Shown piece after piece: positions 22,178-31,930 of a stretch of 64,000 nucleotides of DNA. How positions within the stretch are numbered: position 1 is the stretch's first letter; every line of letters starts with the position of its first letter. Where the stretch lies: NCBI RefSeq assembly GCF_026914185.1, contig NC_070560.1, positions 2,657,501-2,721,500 of the forward strand, in the 5' to 3' direction. The DNA comes from Puccinia triticina (taxonomy: Eukaryota; Basidiomycota; Pucciniomycetes; Pucciniales; Pucciniaceae). The position numbers and the translations under genes were made by a program. The notes under the pieces were generated by a model that did not search any database, had not been told where the DNA came from, and saw only the letters and a list, made by a program, of their open reading frames with translations.

Positions 22178-23035
22178 TTGATTACTCTGGATGACCCAGG
22201 GCAACAAGGGACTTGTTCCAGCGAGCCCAAGGCCCCTGTCGCTGCTGAGCCAACCGCCGACCCCCAACCTGCAGAAGTATGTTTTGTTTCCCCCCCCCCC
22301 CCCCCCCCCCCGCATCTGTTGGGTCCAATCAGACTGCACGCTGACGTTGCCTGCCCAGGACGCTGCTCCTGCATCCCCTCAAGCGCCCGCCGTCGAGGCT
22401 GTCGAAGCCTCACCGGCCAAGGCCGCTGCTGCTCCCGCGGAGACACCAGAGGAGGCAAAAGTTGAGAAGAAGGAAAAGTCCCCCAAAGTCAGCCAATCCA
22501 TCTTCCTCTCTCTCTCTCTCCCAGGGCTGTCCACTCATCTCTTCATGCTTCTTTTGGTGCAGGACTTGGCCAAGCTGGCCCAACGGTTCAGCGGCCGCTT
22601 GTTCGGCGCAGTCGGCGAGAAGAAGAAAGAGCCCACACAGGAAGAAGAGGCCGAATCGGCAGCCCCCGCTGAGGTAAGCACACTATCCCCCTCTGCCAGA
22701 GTCGCTGTTGCTGAGCAGCTTTCTTCCGCACCATCAGCCCGCGCCCGTCTCCGACGCCGCCCCGCAGATTCCTGCCAACACTACGCCTGAGGTCTCGTAG
22801 GCGGCCACCGAGCCCGCCCCTGTGATCGCAGCCGCCGCATGATCCTTCCCTTTGCCTTCAATGCCTCTCTCTTCCCTTCCTGCCCCGGTTTCCCGCTTTA
22901 CTCAACTAGGTCTTCATTGCGATAGAGACCAAGCTCTTGGAAAACAAGCCGAGCTTCTCAAACAACGCTGCTTTCAGAGCAGCTCTGCACGACAAGATTG
23001 GCCAGGAGGTTGTCCGAGGGTTACTTGGCCTCTGA
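22178..23035 (+). CDS. Small Ala/Glu/Lys-rich multi-exon gene, with an in-frame stop near the C-terminus
   Basis: Phase-0 exons fit well: ..-22276 (ends DPQPAE), 22359-22487 (DAAPASPQAPA..KKEKSPK), 22563-22673 (DLAKLAQRFSGRLFGAVG..AAPAE), then from 22738 (PAPVSDAAPQIPA) to a TAG at 22798-22800. The frame then continues AATEPAP and can join through a GTGATC..CTAG intron to 22910-23035 (VFIAIETKLLENKPSF..EVVRGLLGL-stop). Introns are 64-89 nt; the first has a run of 18 C. The 5' exon and start codon are not identified: the base 22178 boundary is only where the frame opens. LAKLAQRFSGRLFG is the most conserved-looking part. Family not recognised. It is either a real gene ending at 22800 or a relic with a Gln-to-stop change. 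Confidence 0.5.
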
Positions 23036-23409
23036 GCCACCTCTCGTCCCAAGAACTCTTTGTCTGACGAATACGACAGCAATCATCGGACAACAAGCGA
23101 GAATAGCAGAAGACAGACGCCAAGCACGCCGGAGATTGTGCCGGGTACTCCCACCCGCGGTCATCATTGCGGTGTCAATTGGTTGATTGTCGCGCTCACT
23201 GATGCCTCTTCAGGAGTCTGGTGGACTAGTGGTGATTGTCGAGATTTGGCAATGATTGCCTTATTTTCTTGGCTCTATTTTTATTCTCTCTCCTGTTGTA
23301 AAATAGGATCTATTGTTGTTTTTCTTTTTTAAATCCATGGAATGCAGCATATGCTACCCTGTACTCCAGATGAACATGAATTGCTGCAAAACAATCCAGT
23401 TTTTATAGT
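23036..23409. other. No gene seen
   Basis: This is the 3' flank of the preceding gene. It contains T-rich sequence (23260-23330) that could serve in transcript ending, then sequence up to the solo LTR. No ORF here has supporting features. Confidence 0.5.
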
Positions 23410-24073
23410 GTCAGCGGTAGTCTCTAAAGTGACGTACTGATGAATAGAAAACAAAGCTAAATGTAAGAAATAACAAAAGTAAGAAGCGGATAAGGTTGAA
23501 CAACGGATAGAATCTAATGCGCAAAGGGTTGGTGAAAGGAGAAGAGTTCGGTGGATAAGAGATAAATGAGAATGGGGAAAAACGGAGAGAGAGAGAGAGA
23601 GAGAGGATATAAAAGCCCCAATCACAACCTATAGTCGTAATCGCTTGGGCTTGGTAGGTTGGTGGATCAATTGAATCTTAATAATCTAAGTCTATCAATA
23701 ATCTGGGGATCTCTTCGTCGTAAGATCCCTTGGTTTTTAAATTCTTAGGTTTGCGTACTACGCGCATGGGTACTTATTGCCGTAGATACGAGATGTTATC
23801 AGTTTTTAAGGATACTAATCCCTCATTAGGGAATAGTTTCCTGTTTTGAGTTGGAGGTCCGTGAATCCTTGCGGACTTCCTGATTTCTTAGCCAGTTTAA
23901 GGATAGTATTAATTTCTTTGAGCGCATCCTTGTTCTCGCTCTAGTTCGCGCTCTGGCTTGCTCTCTTTGTGGCGCTTTCCCTGGCGCAGTAAGGTGGTTA
24001 CCTTCTGCTCAGGGGTTAGTGAAGTAGCCTTTTGGCGCCATGAAGTATCTTCTTCATGCGCTCAAGGCTGACA
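23410..24073 (-). mobile_element. Solo LTR with 5-bp target duplication TATAG
   Basis: The LTR runs TGTCAGCGGTAG .. AAGGCTGACA on the plus strand. It is flanked by TATAG at 23405-23409 and TATAG at 24074-24078, the 5-bp duplication typical of LTR retrotransposons. Internal landmarks (GAGAGAGAGAG run at about 23586-23603, AGCCCCAATC, GGGCTTGGTA, GGGGATCTCTT..AAGATCCC) tie it to the LTR family at 58673-59254, in the same orientation. Length is 664 bp. No internal retroelement genes are attached, so it is a recombination product (solo LTR). Confidence 0.88.
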
Positions 24074-24099
24074 TATAGCTGGTGTCCGGATTGCCTGTT

Positions 24100-24200
24100 G
24101 TGGGCTCGACCCGCCCGTGGGTATCACGGCGAATCCACGGGGAGTCCACGGTTGAAGGACCCGTGATCCACCCATGGGCCCAATCTTCACGTCGTGATCA
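24100..24200. other. GTGGA/TCCAC-rich island 2
   Basis: Words such as CGAATCCACGGGGAGTCCACGG, GACCCGTGATCCACC and CACGTCGTGATCACAGGG repeat with inverted symmetry. The composition resembles the islands at 21.9 and 30.5 kb. The remainder of 24079-24584 carries no supported gene and forms the 5' flank of the DIRS-like element. Confidence 0.5.
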
Positions 24201-24584
24201 CAGGGAATGGACGGAGACCGGACCCGCAGGGGGAGGTAGCCCAGGTCCAAGCACGCAAATGAGAGCGGCCAGTCTGAGTCTAGAGAGTCGGGGCTAGACA
24301 AAGATTAATTAGGTTTAGGACCGGGCTCATGCACCGGCTAAGAACCTTAATTATCTGGCTCCCTCAGACTCTTGCAGCCCCGCACAAAGACTCATCCCTG
24401 TCGCTCTCCACCTTCTTTCCACTACTTGTCGGCTCTCGGCGCGACAATTTTTTTGGTGAATTTTTTTCAGTAAATAGACGCTCAGTTCAATAGGTAATCA
24501 AGCGAACTCCTTACACATTCCACAAGCATCATTTGAACTCAGTTATACATTCTACAAGCATAATTCGAGACTCAAACAGAGGAT

Positions 24585-26437
24585 ATGGTTGAAGAAATGG
24601 CGAAACGATTGACTAAGCGACTCAACAAGTCACAAGACGTTCAGGTTGCGCCAGGAGATCCGATCCAGGGAGCAGCTGAGGTTGCAGGAGCTGGCGATGA
24701 GACGGGAAGGACGGCCAAGCTGGGTTCAACTGGGGGAGGAGTAAGGGAGAACTTAAGTAGTTAGTTCTCCTTACAACTATTTAGACAGGTCCTCATCTGG
24801 ACAGCAACCTAATTTGCTGGTTAGCTGATAGACGTCCTGTGAATTTCATTTTTACCTCCTGTGAAAGATGACGCGGTGATGAAAGACGCGATGATGAAAG
24901 GGAAAGACACGACGCACGATTCCGACAGTGAAGACAGCTTTAAGGGTTAGTCGTCGCTCTCAAAGTCGCTGAGTTGCGCTTTATCAAAAAAAAAAAAAAA
25001 AAAAACACTTGTAATTTGCTCGAAAAAAAAAAAAAACACTCGTAATTTGCTTGAAGTGAATCTGTATATCTAATATATGAATCGTATGTTGCCCAATTTC
25101 ATCCAGAGATTCCCAACCCTGTGAAGGAGGGTCAAATTGCGGATACAGCATCCAGATACAAGTCGATCTTGTCGAATCTGCCATTGATAGTTGAACCTGA
25201 AGAGGTAACTTTGATAGAACCCGCTGTAGTCAAGGACAAGGTCGCGGACACAGCAATGGAAGTCGTGGGTACCGTCCCAGGCAGGGTAGATCAAGATAAA
25301 ACCGATCGTCAAGAGATTTGGGATTGTGCGCAAGAGGCCTTTGCGAATGGAGACAAGAAATCAACCGACTTCTTTCTGAGACTTTATGGGAAGATGGACA
25401 ATAACACTTCCTTGTCAGCGCCGGATAAGCCGGACATCCTGAGGTCCTCTTTGAGCGACGCCGTCAATCCAGCAGTGAATGTGGTTAAAAGACCGGTCGA
25501 CAAAACGACCATTGTATTTATAAAGGGTTCCTTGCCCAATCATTTTGATGTGGGATTCACACCGTACTTTGATCGTAACATCCGTGAATTCCGTGGCCCT
25601 ATCCCGTTAACCATTTTTGACAAGAATTGGCAACGAGATGCCATTCACTATTACACTAACAGAAGAACTAGAGGAGATGAGAAAGATGGAAATTACATCG
25701 GCTACGAATATCCAAATGAATGGACTCAGTCATTCAGCAAATGGACGACGAATCACCAAAACTTCTATATCACCTTCAGAGATATGTATGGCTACAAGGA
25801 GTTTGCGGAGTGGATCTTGGTTCATAAAGAGAAGGTGGATAAGATCGTCGGGGAAGAGGGTTTTATGACAGCTTTTCGGTACGACATGATCGTGCAACAG
25901 AACGCTTTTTTGTATCAAGTTACGGCTACATCAGGCGAGATTTCTGCGGTTGATATTTCCATGTATCGTGACGATGTCAAGAGAGAAGCTTGGAGGATTA
26001 CTTCAACTCTCGGAGAGAATGATGAAACCGATAATCCTTACGCAATTGGCGCAAAGAAGTTTGGTTTCAATCCGAATACGGGCAAACAACGAGTTAAATT
26101 ACAAAAAGGAGGAGATGAACAATTGAGGCATGAATCTAGCTCCGGACATGGTAGAGGCGGCCATCGCGGTAGAGGATTTGGCGAAAGATGGGGTCAAGAT
26201 AGACGCAACTCAGATTACGGTGGTTATCACGACTATCATCAAGAAGAGCATATTAACAAACAACCGCGTGATTTTGGCTACGGAGACAATCAAGCCATCA
26301 GAGGACACGAGTATGGCGGTCATCAAAGTGGTTATAATAGGGATCGTGGCGGCTTTGGGAGAGAACGAGATCAAGGATCTTCCAGAGGTTTCAAGAAGAA
26401 GGAAAATTCCTCTTTGGTTAAAGACAAGGAGAATTAG
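24585..26437 (+). CDS. DIRS-like ORF1 (Gag-like), spliced
   Basis: The main exon (about 25108-26437) follows an acceptor ..CATCCAG and reads EIPNPVKEGQIADTASRYK onward. The conserved core is VGFTPYFDRNIREFRGPIPL, then YIGYEYPNEWTQSFSKW and GFMTAFRYDMIVQQNAF. The same blocks are found in copy 2 at 53540-53930 (VGFTPFF, LPLTIFNKVWQ, GFMTGLRYDI). The C-terminus is Gly/Arg/His-rich (GRGGHRGRGFGERWG, DRGGFGRERDQG), as in RNA-binding Gag tails. Short upstream exons are likely at about 24585-24740 (MVEEMAKRLTKRLNK, then a GTAAGG donor) and about 24868-24946 (ATGATGAAAGGG); their exact joins are not settled. The intron before the main exon holds two A-runs in a 32-bp tandem duplication (24985-25055). 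Confidence 0.7.
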
Positions 26438-26684
26438 TGGGCTTTCTTCCCTTATTCTCTATCAACTCAGATGTCTCGTTTGTTGTTACAAGAGCTTCTT
26501 TGGTCACTCGGGTTTCTTTTTTGTTCTCTTTTGTGAAGAGTAGCGGATTTGATCCACAATCCTGACATTTGTTTTGTTCCAATTATTGGTATTTTTATAC
26601 ATGTTTTGTGCAAATTCTCTCCATGGGTAATGTGGCAGTTTAAGCAAATTGACATGTGATTCGCGGAACGTATTTGATACATGC

Positions 26685-28956
26685 ATGACAGAGGAGTTAG
26701 AAGCGCCTGTCTTACCGACCTCAGTTAGATGCGAGATGGACCTGTCCAAATGGAGGGCAGCTCTGGTTGAAAGCAACTTGCTCCCTCAGTACGCAGATGT
26801 CCTTCATGGTTTTGAATTTGGTTTTGATCAAGGGATTCCTGAGCACAGGTTAGGATGTTTGGAGTACTTTACTCCAGATAATCACGCTTCGTCAGAAAAG
26901 GCTAGGCCGAAGATAGAGGAATCCATTGCTAAAGAGTTAAAGGCGCAACGGATGCTTGGTCCGTTCACAAAAAAGCAAATGATGGAGACATTCGGTTTCT
27001 TCAGGTCAAACCCTCTAGGCGCCGTGGTTAACGGGGATGGGGCGATTCGTCCAATTAACGACTTGTCTTTCCCAAGAAATGACCCCGTAATACCTTCTGT
27101 GAATTCTTTTGTCAACAAGGCAGATTTCGAAACGACATGGGACAATTTCAATTGCGTGTCAAAATTCTTTGCAGATGAAGCTCGGCCGCTGGAGCTGGCG
27201 CTATTCAATTGGGAAAAAGCCTACAGGCAAATCCCAACAAAGAGAGATCAGTGGAAGTATCTAACCGTGAAGGATTTTGATGGTAATTTTCTCGTCGATA
27301 CACAAATTACTTTTGGTGGCGTTGCAGGTTGCGGATCTTTCGGCCGACCTGCGGATGCCTGGAAGCAAATCATGGAGAAACACTTTGACCTAGTATCAAT
27401 TTTTAGGTGGGTGGATGATAACCTATTTGTCAGGGTTCAAGGAGGAGGCGTTACCATGGAAGAGGTAGTCGAGAAATCCACAAAACTAGGCGTCCTGACG
27501 AACAAGTCAAAGTACTCCCCCTTTGGCGACAAACAGAAGTTCATTGGGTTCGTATGGAACGGTATCGACAAGACGGTTTGTCTACCAGATGGCAAAATTG
27601 AGAAGCGCTTGAACCAGATACAGCCTTATCTTGAGAAGGGGGCGCATTTTGATTACGAGGACGTGGAGATACTTGTTGGGCGGCTTAACCACGTATCCTA
27701 TATACTGCCTCACTTGCGGTGCCACAGGACCCTGGAAACCCCCTATAAATGGGGGTAATGTAATATCCAGAATTTCGCCAAAATTCATACATTTTGTGAC
27801 TTGATTCATACACGTTTCATGCCTACACTCAGGGGATTTTTCAGTTTTTCATACATTTTTAATGCCTACCATTGCTGCCAAGGGGGGGGGGGGGGGGGGT
27901 GGCGCAGAAGAATAAAATCTTGCTTCAATTTTTCAAAGTTTCCATTTTTCTTGTCCTCTATGCAAAAAAAGAAAACAATAGGAGGGTTCAATTGTGGGCT
28001 TAAGAATGCCTTCTGGTGATTTTCAGCTTAAGTTTTAAGAAGTATTGAGGGAAATAAAATTGGTAAAATTGACTTTTGATGCCCTATGCCAATGGTATAG
28101 GCCCTAAGACAAGGGGGGCTGCTGAGGGGGGGAAGGGGCTTTTCTGTTGCACTCTCAGGAATTTCATACATCTTAGTTACTACCCTCCCTTACCCAGAAA
28201 AAAAATTCATACACTTGAAGTGCTTACCATTGAGGCCAAAAAAGCCCATTCATACCCTTTTTGTGCCTACCATTTTGGGTTTTTGCCAAAAAATTCATAC
28301 ATTTTCATTACCCCCATTTATAGGGGGTTTCCAGGGTCCTGGTGCCACTTGAACTCGCTGTACAGGTGGCTTATGTCCTGGCAATACAGAAGAGCTTTGC
28401 GCGATACACCACCGGATGTGCTGTCTGACCTGGGCATTTGGAAGTCAACGCTCGAGAACTTTGAACATACAAGAATAATAAATTATGGACCACCTCTAGA
28501 TATTGGATGGGTAGGGGACGCCTCAACTTTTTTGGGATTGGCGTACTCGTTTGCAAACACTGGGCACAATTTAGGCTCCACAACCCTGGAGACGGTGTGA
28601 CAAGGATCTTGTATCTGGAGACGGTTGCGATCCGCCTTGGCCTCCTCATGGTTCTCCAGTTGCGCAACCAGCGGGGGAAGTCTTTAGTGGTATGGACAGA
28701 CAATACCACTACTGAAAATGGAATCAATAACAAAAAATCACGTGACATTCCCTCAAACGGGGAATGGATCATGATTCAGAAGCTCTTGATCAAGGAGGGC
28801 ATCAACTTAATAGCGAAAAGGGTGACATCTAAAGACAATAAGGCGGACGCCCTGTCAAGAGGAATACGTTCCGGTCAGAACGTGAAACATCAGTTGGTTG
28901 TCCCTATTCCGGTTGATCTGTCGCATCTGTTGTCCCAAGTAGTCTTCATAGTTTGA
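26685..28956 (+). pseudogene. DIRS-like reverse transcriptase-RNase H, split by a MITE and frameshifted
   Basis: It starts at ATG 26685 (MTEELEAPVLP). RT blocks seen: GAVVNGDGAIRPINDLSFP, LALFNWEKAYRQIP (an Asn stands where copy 2 has the catalytic Asp of motif A), FGGVAGCGSFGRPADAWKQ, and RWVDDNLFV (catalytic DD, about 27407-27433). At LRCH the frame meets the MITE at 27726-28340. Coding resumes at 28349 with LNSLYRWL, matching LRCYLCSLYKWL in copy 2. RNase H follows (IGWVGDAST, LETVAIRLGLL, VWTDNTTT, NKADALSRG). In the T-run near 28528-28533 one base is missing relative to copy 2, shifting frame. Motif A change, insertion and frameshift together mean the enzyme is dead. Confidence 0.88.
27726..28340. 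mobile_element. hAT-like MITE with 35-bp TIRs and 8-bp target duplication GGTGCCAC
   Basis: The left end AGGACCCTGGAAACCCCC continues TATAAATGGGGGTAATG. The right end is its exact reverse complement. GGTGCCAC flanks both sides (27718-27725 and 28341-28348). An 8-bp duplication and a 615-bp non-coding body fit a non-autonomous hAT-superfamily element. The interior has a G-run of about 17 (27882-27898) and repeated ATTCATACA(T) words. Removing the element and one target copy keeps the RT-RNase H frame at the junction. A remnant of the same family surrounds the nest at 31028-41656. Confidence 0.92.
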
Positions 28957-29025
28957 ACAAAACTTTTTGTTTCCACCTCTACTCTATTCATCGTGTTTTT
29001 CTTGCTCTGTGTCCCCTTCGCTCCC

Positions 29026-30075
29026 ATGGTCGAATCAACCCCTTTCAAGTTCAAAGACTTCACGTCTTCAGGCCAGACCCTAAAGGAACCCTCAGAGCTA
29101 GATATCTTGGTATTGCAGGGCTGGGAGCTGAATACACTGCGCAGCTACAACTCAGCAGTGAGAAAATTCCTGTTTTTCAAGAAGACAACGGAAGCCAGAC
29201 GGTTTGAACTCCCAGCCACGGCCGCCGACATCTACCATTTCTGCCTCTGGGCGGGGAAGAAACAGGATACAATCAATTCACATGAAGTCTGCTCGGTTAC
29301 ATTAGAGAAATACTTACACGGGCTAAAGGCCTGGCACCTCTACCACGACGCCGCGTACCCCCAGGTCTCCAAGAAAAGGATCAAGCTTATCCTGAAGAGT
29401 TTGGCCAAACGGGACGCTCTGCGCATAACAGACAGAAAGAAGAAAGCAGTGATGGTATACGACCTCGTGGCATTGGTTGGCACACTTGCGGCCGGCGACG
29501 ATTTCGACTCAGCCCTCATCGATCTGTGTTTAGTAGCCTTTTGGGGGCTGGCAAGACTTGGAGAAGTGATATACTTGTTGAAGTACGGGAATCCGACCTT
29601 GGACGGGGGGATTAAGAAATCTGATGTCACTTTTGTGGGCAAATCTACGGCCACCATATCATTGCGGTTCGCCAAAACCGCAGACACGCGGGAGGTCCAA
29701 CACCTGCGGCTTACTGCGACTGGGAATTGCCTCTGTCCGCTGAAGGCAATTCGGAGACGGTTAGACGACGGTGACTCACGGGAAGAATCCTTATTTGGCT
29801 TCCAAACGGCCGCAGGCAGGATTAACCTAACCAAGAACGCGGTACGGACTCATCTAACGCACGCTTGGGAGGCGATAGGCCGGGAAGGAATATCAGGGCA
29901 TTCTTTCCGAGTAGGAGGGGCTTCAATCAGGAACGCGTTGGGCGTGGACATCGCGACAATCTGCGCTTTGGGACGGTGGAAGTCACACTGTTACAAGCTT
30001 TACATCAGGCCTTATTCCCCTGAAGAGTTGTCCAAGACTATTGCAGCCTTGTCGGCTTTGGACTGCAGCAATTGA
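29026..30075 (+). CDS. Tyrosine recombinase of the DIRS-like element
   Basis: It starts at ATG 29026 (MVESTPFKFKDF); the open frame begins a little earlier at 28993 without better support. 349 residues. An N-terminal SAM-like domain (TLRSYNSAVRKFLFFKK) is followed by the catalytic domain. The first Arg is in FWGLARLGEVIYL (about R177), the HxxR box is HSFRVGG (H292, R295), the Gly-Arg-Trp helix is ICALGRWKSHCY, and the nucleophile Tyr is Y323 or Y326 in CYKLYIRPYS. This fits the family rule R..HxxR..Y. It acts to insert the circular cDNA of the element. It is intact even though the adjacent RT gene is broken. There is no counterpart in copy 2. Confidence 0.92.
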   Translation: MVESTPFKFKDFTSSGQTLKEPSELDILVLQGWELNTLRSYNSAVRKFLFFKKTTEARRFELPATAADIYHFCLWAGKKQDTINSHEVCSVTLEKYLHGLKAWHLYHDAAYPQVSKKRIKLILKSLAKRDALRITDRKKKAVMVYDLVALVGTLAAGDDFDSALIDLCLVAFWGLARLGEVIYLLKYGNPTLDGGIKKSDVTFVGKSTATISLRFAKTADTREVQHLRLTATGNCLCPLKAIRRRLDDGDSREESLFGFQTAAGRINLTKNAVRTHLTHAWEAIGREGISGHSFRVGGASIRNALGVDIATICALGRWKSHCYKLYIRPYSPEELSKTIAALSALDCSN

Positions 30076-30677
30076 ATCATGCCATTCAGTTGATCTAATC
30101 TTTTCCCATGGGTGTCTATTGGGTAGGAATCCGGTCGAAGTGTGGGGGTTTGCAAAGGCTCAGGCTTCTCCCTGAGTTGAGGGTATAGCCCAAACCCCTT
30201 CTCCACTCCGGCCAGGGCAGTCAGTCCCATTCTTTCCTCTCTGCTTCAGGAGGAGAGTCCTCAAGTCGCTTGCTACCCACTCTGGGGCTCCTTCCTAGAA
30301 CAGGATGTGATACCCCGCTGGTAGTGAAGCCACACAACACTTGTGGCTCTCCGCCGAGACCCGGACACCGGCCCCGGTGAAAACCTACCGGCAGGTAGGG
30401 ACCACTAGGGCCTACGGGATGACCTTAAGCTGCCGCGGCGGTAGCAAGGGCCATCCTGGAAATGTGTGCAGAAAAAGAATGAGTGGAGACGGCTTGGATC
30501 CACGGGGATTCCACGCGGTGCGGAAATCTGCCGTGGAATCCACGGGTGATCCTCCCGGTGGTGATCCTGTGATTCCCTGGACCGAAAGCCGCTGGTCCGA
30601 CCTCGCGCGCGGCTACCACGTGGAGTCCTCGTGGATTCCGCGTGATTTCCCCGTGGACGGACTCCCCGGGTGTATGA
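30076..30677. other. 3' flank of the DIRS-like element with GTGGA/TCCAC island 3
   Basis: 30076-30420 has a short stem (GGCTCAGGCTTCTCCCTGAG, about 30155) and no gene. About 30480-30665 is rich in GGATCCACGGGGATTCCACG, CCGTGGAATCCACGGG and CACGTGGAGTCCTCGTGG, forming nested palindromes like the islands at 21.9 and 24.1 kb. Confidence 0.55.
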
Positions 30678-30995
30678 GAGCATTCACATTTGTTCGCTAA
30701 GTTTTCAGGTTAAATAAGCCCGGGTTTGTGGGCAGGTTAGCTGACAAGGTTGCCTTCAAGTGGGCAAACGCATTTGTTCGGTCAGTATCAGGCTAAAGTG
30801 CGCTGAAATGAGTCGCACTGCAGAACGCCCTAGCCTGAGGCTAGATTTCAGGCTAAGGCTTGCTAAATTTAGCTGACCTTAGCCTGACATCAAACCTGAG
30901 GCTTGTTGACCCGGGGTTAGCCCGGACAAATGTGATTGCCGCTTGGGTTAAGTTGCCCAAAATCGTCAACTTAACCCGAGAAATGCGAATGCTCT
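30678..30995. mobile_element. Putative MITE with AGAGCATTCACATTT terminal inverted repeats
   Basis: The left end reads AGAGCATTCACATTTGTTCG. The right end, reverse complemented, reads AGAGCATTCGCATTTCTCGG. The 318-bp body has no ORF but has many TTAGCCTGA/TCAGGCTAA words in both orientations and a second ACAAATG arm (about 30927-30933). The target duplication is not clear. An alternative is a palindromic non-mobile repeat. Confidence 0.65.
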
Positions 30996-31265
30996 GAATC
31001 AGCCAAAAAAAAAACCATTCCCCGGTGCCCCCCAATGTATGAATTTTGGCAAAATTCAGGAATTTACATATTGTGTTTTGTAGAATGCTTGGACGGATGG
31101 TCCTGTTGCTGTGCACAAATCATGGCATTCCGTAATTCCACTTTTTTTTTTTTGCCTTGCATTGTGAAATAAAGATCATCATGATCATTTTCACAAAGCT
31201 ACAGGCGGGCTCCGTATGGCAGAATGGTGGAGATTAAACTGGGGCTGTGCCAGACAACCCCATAA

Positions 31266-31930
31266 CACTACCAAGATGGGTATTTGCGATGTCGTATATT
31301 GATCAATATAGCGTATATTGATCAATTAATATTGATCAGTTTTTTTTTTTTTTTATTCCTCTTGATACCTTTGTCTGTTTTCCATGTCTCCTTGATACTA
31401 TTCTATAATCTCTCTCCTTCTGCCTGTGTTAGCTTCAAGCCACAGGATTTTTTTTTTTCTTTTGCCTGATAACATTCATAAATTTCTACATACACCACTC
31501 AATTCTTCCTGAAAAAAAGACGTTGCAAGTTTTATGATTAATCCAGGGTAGCTGAGGGTCTCAAATCTTTTTTCTTTTTTTTTCACTTCAACAATTGATG
31601 TTATCAGAAGTCTCCAAATCGACTTTTTTTCAAAAGAGGAAAAACATTGACCCCTGACCTCTCTCATGATACCATCCTGCACACATATTTAATTTGGTTG
31701 GTTGAACTTGCTCAAGATATTGCATATCATACTTGAAGTGCTACATGCATAGAAGGCCTTTTTGAAATTAGTTTACCATGGTTTAGCATATTTTTGTCAG
31801 ATTCTTTTTTTATCTACTTTTGTTATCAACCACAGATTAATGAGGAATACTTCCACAGAAAATTTCATCGGACAATTTTTCTGCATATAAAACCAAGAAA
31901 TATTTTAAAATATAATTTATTTGGGGTCGC
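31266..31930 (+). repeat. Left terminal inverted arm of the CACTA element
   Basis: It matches 40905-41566 in reverse complement over its length: ATTGATCAATATA words at the tip, then ATACCTTTGTCTGTTTTCCATG, AGCTTCAAGCCACAGGA, TGATAACATTCATAAATTTCTAC, and GATACCATCCTGCACACAT. It ends in GGGGTCGCATCCATTATGCAGCAG, where the satellite begins. Differences are scattered base changes and small indels in T-runs. Confidence 0.9.

Larger units (their letters stand above)
24585..30075 (+). mobile_element. DIRS-like (tyrosine recombinase) retrotransposon, copy 1, damaged
   Basis: Gene order is ORF1 (Gag-like), reverse transcriptase-RNase H, tyrosine recombinase, all on the plus strand. This is the defining set of DIRS/Ngaro-type elements, which lack an integrase and use a recombinase. 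A second copy with the first two genes lies at 52746-56229. A hAT-like MITE (27726-28340) splits the RT-RNase H gene, and a 1-nt deletion follows. I could not find inverted or split direct terminal repeats by eye, so the outer boundaries are given as gene limits only. Confidence 0.85.

Noticed and set aside
27801..28340. ORFs inside the hAT-like MITE
   Set aside because: They run across G-runs and TIRs, and the element is non-autonomous with no transposase motif.
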